From JARLFX01 sp036404255 (GTDB taxonomy: Bacteria; Acidobacteriota; Terriglobia; Terriglobales; Acidobacteriaceae): a DNA stretch of 9,041 nt. The position numbers and the translations under genes are program-made. Below the pieces are notes generated by a model that was not told where the DNA came from, made no database searches, and worked only from the letters and a program-made list of their open reading frames with translations. Below are positions 6,302 through 9,041 of this stretch, piece after piece; within the stretch, counting starts at the first letter, position 1, and every line of letters starts with the position of its first letter. Location: assembly GCA_036404255.1 (NCBI GenBank), contig DASWOP010000280.1, positions 1 through 9,041 on the forward strand, written 5' to 3'.

Positions 6302-7006
6302 CTATGCCGTCAAAATGACCTGCCGGAACGCGGACAACAGGGGGTGAAAGAGCATGCTGAAGATGTTAATACCGGTCAGAAACGGAAGCACGAAGAAAAT
6401 CACGATCAATCCGTACATGCCGATGCGGTCAAACACCTGGACGGCGTTGTAGGGCAGAAAATGCCGCAATACATGGCTGCCATCCAGCGGCGGAACCGGG
6501 ATCAGGTTGAAGGTGAACAGCGACAGGTTCACCAAAATGACAACGTAAAGCAGCAAAACCAGCGGGAAGATCAGGCTCTGCCCTTGGTCCGGTGTCAACA
6601 TGATCTGTTGCGCCACCATATTGACGGCCACGTTGCCCTGTACGCTTACGTGTTTGACCACCAGCAGGATAACGACCGCAACGATGGCCATCAGCAGGTT
6701 CACGGCTGGCCCGGCCATGCTCACCAAGATATCGTCCCGCTTGTAGTTGCGGAAGTTGCGCGGCGTGATGGGGCAGGGCTTGGCCCAGCCCAGTATCCAG
6801 CCGCCCTGAATAATGCCAAGGATAGGCAGCAGGATGCTTCCGAAGGGATCAATGTGTTTGATGGGATTCAGCGTCACCCGCCCCAGCATCATGGCCGTGG
6901 GATCGCCCAGTCGGGCAGCGGTCCATGCGTGGGCGGCTTCGTGAATGCTGAAGGCAAAGATCAGGACAACGAATTCAAAGACGTAGAGGACGACCTTTTG
7001 GTCCAT
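6302..7006 (-). CDS. Site-2 protease family membrane metallopeptidase (M50)
   Basis: A 234-aa integral membrane zinc protease of the site-2 protease group (small SpoIVFB/YwhC-like type without PDZ or CBS domains). The first membrane helix carries the zinc-binding HEAAH at 22-26 (FSIHEAAHAWTAARLGDPTA). The third zinc ligand lies in NLIPVPPLDGSHVL, with D175. Other family landmarks are MMLGRVTLNPIKHIDPFGS (39-57), GWAKPCPI (73-80) and SMAGPAVNL (96-104). Hydrophobic segments at about 5-21, 53-70, 93-117, 145-170 and 197-214 fit a multi-pass protein. Such enzymes cut substrate proteins within the membrane. The substrate here cannot be inferred. The ATG at 7006 lacks a strong ribosome binding site (GAGAGA about 12 bases upstream). 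The gene is flanked by trpS (67-bp gap) and the acyltransferase-like gene (83-bp gap). Confidence 0.9.
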   Translation of the reverse strand: MDQKVVLYVFEFVVLIFAFSIHEAAHAWTAARLGDPTAMMLGRVTLNPIKHIDPFGSILLPILGIIQGGWILGWAKPCPITPRNFRNYKRDDILVSMAGPAVNLLMAIVAVVILLVVKHVSVQGNVAVNMVAQQIMLTPDQGQSLIFPLVLLLYVVILVNLSLFTFNLIPVPPLDGSHVLRHFLPYNAVQVFDRIGMYGLIVIFFVLPFLTGINIFSMLFHPLLSAFRQVILTA

Positions 7007-7089
7007 AGCGGTTGCGGAATCTCTCTTGTGCGGCCAAAGGCCATCAAAAATGATGGTAGCATCGCGGCCAGCGGCTTCGCAGGCAGGCG

Positions 7090-7701
7090 CTAGTATTCGT
7101 GTTCCACTACGGCATGGTCGCGGCTGGCCGCATTGATGGTCGCAAAGGCATCCACGCTGCTTCCCGCAGGAACCACCAGTTCGGTGCGGTCATCCAGTGT
7201 TGCACCGCGATGAATCACCACATCATCGCCCAGGGAAATGTTGTAGCCGAAGTGGAAGTGCACTGCATGGTGGACCTTCACGCGGCAACCCATCTGCTTG
7301 AAGATGTGGTGTCCGAGCATACAGCGGAATTTGAAGCCCAGCCACACATTCAGACCGAGTGGTGAGCGGTCAAACATCTGCCACATGAAGATCAGAGGTT
7401 TGCGGTCCATATAGCGTTCGCGGTCGATGCCGTCCAGGTACTCCGCTTCCAGCGTCACATTGCGCGGATCCAACGTGGTTTCGACCACATTCATCGGCAG
7501 TTCACTGGTCAGCTTGGTGTTGATGCGGCCGCCGTGCGGCTTATCCAGGAAGAGCTGGAAGAGCTCGTCGCGCACGATATCGCAGCGGCGTTCGTAACCC
7601 TGATGGCGGGTGAACTCTTCATTCAGCTGCTTGATCCAGCGGGTGAAGGTGACTTCGGCTTCCGGGGTTGGCATCAGCGTACGGCTTGGATCAATCGACA
7701 T
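7090..7701 (-). CDS. Hexapeptide-repeat (left-handed beta-helix) acyltransferase-like protein
   Basis: A 203-aa protein. Residues 1-110 are a mostly helical, charged domain that I do not recognise (TFTRWIKQLNEEFTRHQGYERR, later YLDGIDRERYMDRKPLIFMW). Residues 137-188 look like the short left-handed beta-helix of maltose/galactoside/serine O-acetyltransferase relatives: GCRVKVHHAV, then HFGYNISLGDDVVIHRGATL, then TELVVPAGSSV. Histidines 144, 145, 148 and 150 lie where a catalytic His could be, but assignment is uncertain. The acyl donor and acceptor are unknown. No signal peptide is seen, so it is probably cytoplasmic. The ATG at 7701 is chosen because AGGAG lies eight bases upstream. A further 30 upstream codons in frame contain no comparable site and run into brnA. 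It could share a transcript with brnA, 38 bp away, but no functional link is visible. Confidence 0.7.
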   Translation of the reverse strand: MSIDPSRTLMPTPEAEVTFTRWIKQLNEEFTRHQGYERRCDIVRDELFQLFLDKPHGGRINTKLTSELPMNVVETTLDPRNVTLEAEYLDGIDRERYMDRKPLIFMWQMFDRSPLGLNVWLGFKFRCMLGHHIFKQMGCRVKVHHAVHFHFGYNISLGDDVVIHRGATLDDRTELVVPAGSSVDAFATINAASRDHAVVEHEY

Positions 7702-7709
7702 AAGGGAAA

Positions 7710-7714
7710 CTCCT
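7710..7714 (-). promoter_or_regulatory. Ribosome binding site deciding the acyltransferase-like gene start
   Basis: AGGAG on the minus strand lies eight bases before the ATG at 7701. It is the best Shine-Dalgarno match nearby and places the start 30 codons downstream of the longest possible frame. Confidence 0.65.
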
Positions 7715-7739
7715 GCGGTTTTAGGACCACGTAAAAATT

Positions 7740-8033
7740 TTACTTTGCAGACCGGGTAAAAGTCTGCTCTTTTGCCTTCTCTGCCAGCCACACCTTCATG
7801 AGCGACTGGTAAGGCACATCCAGCTTACGCGCCTGAACGCGAATGGATGCCAGCAAGTTTTCTGGCAAGCGCAGCGAAATTGTTTTGGTCGATGGCTGCA
7901 GGTTTGGGAAGCGAACCACCTTGGCCTGATTCCAATCAACGTAGTCCGAGCTATCGTTCTCTGGCGACTCCCAGAAAGCTTGCTCTTCTGATTCAGTTTT
8001 AAACTGCGGAACCTTTTTTAAACGCTTTGGCAT
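7740..8033 (-). CDS. brnA: BrnA family antitoxin (ribbon-helix-helix)
   Basis: A 97-aa protein matching the BrnA/CopG-like antitoxins that pair with BrnT toxins. The N-terminal part has the family toxin-contact region FKTESEEQAFWESPENDSSDYVDW (residues 11-34, key residues E15, F20, W21, D30-W34). The ribbon-helix-helix DNA-binding domain follows at about 46-88, with the strand KTISLRLP (50-57) and the helices ENLLASIRVQARKLDV and PYQSLMKVWLAEK. In known systems BrnA dimers neutralise BrnT and repress the shared promoter. The inverted repeat at 8322-8342 is a candidate site. AAGGAGAGG just upstream is a good ribosome binding site located within the toxin gene. The reading frame is intact, although the toxin frame before it is broken. 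Confidence 0.88.
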   Translation of the reverse strand: MPKRLKKVPQFKTESEEQAFWESPENDSSDYVDWNQAKVVRFPNLQPSTKTISLRLPENLLASIRVQARKLDVPYQSLMKVWLAEKAKEQTFTRSAK

Positions 8034-8309
8034 ATATCATCCTCTCCTTTCTGCTCATCGCCCGGGCAGATATAGGGCGTATCAGACTCTTCCGTACGGT
8101 AAATGTGACGTGGAGCCAGCGTCCTGCGTCAGTCTGGCCCAGGGCGTGTTCTCTCTCTCTTCGTTTTGGCTGTGTTTCTCGTCCTGTGCCATTACGCGTG
8201 GTGCGTTGAGAAATATCTCCTCTACCTCTGTCATGCTTACGCAGTGCTTGTCATTCTTGCGCGCGTTACCATGATCCCAATCGAAACCCGTAACCAATTC
8301 TGCATTCAT
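7999..8309 (-). pseudogene. brnT: BrnT family toxin, frameshifted at an (AG)5 tract
   Basis: BrnT toxins are RelE-fold ribonucleases that arrest translation. From the ATG at 8309 the frame encodes the typical N-terminal half (FDWDHGN at 9-15, KHCVSMTEVEEIF, and a DEKHSQNEERE ending at about residue 53). It then leaves the family frame and stops at 8082 after 75 residues. The missing half is intact in a neighbouring frame: HALGQTDAGRWLHVTF, then LIRPISARAMSRKERMIY, ending with TAA at 7999. Removing one AG unit from the tract at 8151-8160 joins both halves into a 102-residue protein (EEREHALGQ at the join), the normal BrnT length, overlapping brnA by 35 bp. The intact codons on both sides suggest a recent event, a phase-variable tract or a sequencing error. 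The ATG at 8309 has little Shine-Dalgarno sequence (TAGG directly adjacent). Confidence 0.85.
8151..8160 (-). repeat. (AG)5 dinucleotide tract at the brnT frameshift
   Basis: Five AG units on the minus strand (CT on the plus strand) lie at the codon where the BrnT frame is lost. Four units would restore the full 102-residue toxin, so one unit gained by slipped-strand pairing explains the break. The tract is short for an efficient phase-variation switch. Confidence 0.85.
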
Positions 8310-8321
8310 CCTACACCATTT

Positions 8322-8342
8322 TGTATATGTTTAAAATATACA
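8322..8342 (-). promoter_or_regulatory. Probable brnTA operator/promoter palindrome
   Basis: Perfect 7-bp arms TGTATAT (8322-8328) and ATATACA (8336-8342) flank the AT-only-but-one spacer GTTTAAA, 12 bp before the brnT ATG and directly after the trpD stop. TATATT on the minus strand (8340-8335) within it could serve as a -10 element, but no convincing -35 is visible. Toxin-antitoxin promoters are usually repressed by the antitoxin at such repeats, so BrnA binding is the obvious hypothesis. Confidence 0.5.
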
Positions 8343-8346
8343 CAGA

Positions 8347-9041
8347 TTATCGCTGCAGCCTTGCAAGCACATCCAGCGCGCCGCCAGAATCAATCGCCGT
8401 CTCCGCGCGCACCACGCCATCCTGCATGTCCTCCGCGACGCCTGCTGCAACCAGCACGGCCGATGCGTTCAGCAGTACAACATCGCGCCGCGGGCCCTGT
8501 TCGCCACCGAAGATACTCCGCAGGATACCCGCATTTTCCACCGCATCGCCACCGCGCAGAGCGGTGATCGGCGCGGGGGAAAGCCCGACATCGCCCGGTG
8601 AAATCTGGCGTAGTGCCACGGTATTACCGCGTACTTCTGCCACGCTACTTGCACCCGTGATGGTCAGTTCATCCAGCCCATCAGAGCCGTGGACGACGAA
8701 GGCGTGATCCGTGCCGAGCATCGCCAGCGCTTCACCCACCAGCGGTACCAGGTGGGCGCTGTAGACGCCCATGACCTGCCGCCGGGCACCGGCAGGGTTG
8801 GTGAGCGGGCCGAGGATGTTGAAGACTGTGCGAACGCCGAGCGCGCGGCGTACCGGCATCACGTGCTTCATCGCGGGATGCATGGACGGGGCGTGCATGT
8901 ACATGAATCCAGTGGCGCGGAGGGTCTGCACACTGGCCTCCGCGTCCAGGTCCACGCGCACGCCGAGCGCCTCCAGCACGTCGGCCGAGCCGCTCAGCGA
9001 GGTCACGCTGCGGTTGCCGTGCTTGGCCACTTTGGCTCCGG
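8347..9041 (-). CDS. trpD: Anthranilate phosphoribosyltransferase, 5' end beyond the window
   Basis: TrpD transfers the phosphoribosyl group of PRPP to anthranilate, the second committed step of tryptophan synthesis, in the cytoplasm. About 231 C-terminal residues of the usual 330-350 are present, and the frame runs off the right edge. Family landmarks appear in order: VAKHGNRSV (the anthranilate-contacting KHGNR), SGSADVLEALGV, FMYMHAPSMHPAMKHV, VRRALGVRTVFNILGPLTNP, VMGVYS, VHGSDGLDEL, and the C-terminal helical block RRDVVLLNASAVLVAAG. The GTG at 9030 that could be read as a start is the internal valine of VAKHGNR and is not the true start. The stop TAA (8349-8347) lies 37 bp before brnT. 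The gene end abuts the probable brnTA operator. Confidence 0.95.
   Translation of the reverse strand, partial: GAKVAKHGNRSVTSLSGSADVLEALGVRVDLDAEASVQTLRATGFMYMHAPSMHPAMKHVMPVRRALGVRTVFNILGPLTNPAGARRQVMGVYSAHLVPLVGEALAMLGTDHAFVVHGSDGLDELTITGASSVAEVRGNTVALRQISPGDVGLSPAPITALRGGDAVENAGILRSIFGGEQGPRRDVVLLNASAVLVAAGVAEDMQDGVVRAETAIDSGGALDVLARLQR

Noticed and set aside
5416..6318. A 300-codon plus-strand frame opposite trpS
   Set aside because: It lies almost entirely antisense to the conserved TrpS catalytic core and reflects codon bias of that gene.
6282..7040. GGCCAAAGG occurring in both the gap before trpS (6282-6290) and the gap before the M50 gene (7032-7040)
   Set aside because: Nine bases shared twice in a GC-rich window is within chance, and the positions relative to the starts differ.
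7041..7056. CCATCA-AAAA-TGATGG hairpin before the M50 gene, considered as a terminator
   Set aside because: The stem is short and neither strand has a T run after it.
8166..8567. Plus-strand frame across brnT and the trpD end
   Set aside because: It runs antisense through two recognised genes and their shared promoter gap, and its translation has no sensible domain pattern.
8347..9030. trpD starting at GTG 9030
   Set aside because: This codon is the valine of the conserved VAKHGNR motif in the interior of TrpD, and the frame stays open to the window edge.

Overview
The window reads as chromosomal DNA of a moderately high-GC soil-type bacterium. Gene order (trpS, scpA, scpB, rluB on one strand), protein style and the dispersed repeats at the left end suggest an Acidobacteriota member of the Terriglobia type (Granulicella/Terriglobus/Edaphobacter-like). 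That assignment is inference from gene content, not a database match. Every supported gene lies on the minus strand, so transcription runs from the right end of the window to the left.

In transcription order the window opens with the C-terminal two thirds of trpD (anthranilate phosphoribosyltransferase), cut by the window edge. A BrnT/BrnA toxin-antitoxin module follows. Its toxin gene is broken by a shift of frame in an (AG)5 tract, while its antitoxin gene is intact. A 21-bp AT-rich inverted repeat, a likely operator, lies in front of the toxin. Next come a 203-aa hexapeptide-repeat acyltransferase-like protein of unknown substrate and a small site-2-protease-type membrane metallopeptidase (M50).

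The left half is a housekeeping block: tryptophanyl-tRNA synthetase, the condensin subunit ScpA, a secreted purine nucleoside permease (NUP) family protein, the condensin subunit ScpB, and an RluB/RsuA-type pseudouridine synthase. trpS/scpA overlap by 17 bp and scpB/rluB by 8 bp, consistent with translational coupling. The NUP gene splits the usually adjacent scpA and scpB. ScpA carries an acidic N-terminal extension of about 107 residues. ScpB carries a roughly 90-residue acidic insert and an acidic tail. TrpS carries a Thermotoga-like four-cysteine [4Fe-4S] motif and a C-terminal extension of about 170 residues, encoded by DNA of only about 50% GC, that ends in the start of scpA.

Positions 1-433 hold no convincing gene. 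They contain two degenerate copies of a dispersed 'GTCATTC...GAATC' repeat and a weak terminator-like hairpin.

The most unusual items are the slippage-type frameshift in brnT that removal of one AG unit repairs exactly, the extra domain fused to TrpS, and the acidic low-complexity expansions in both condensin partners. I see no clearly new multi-gene system.
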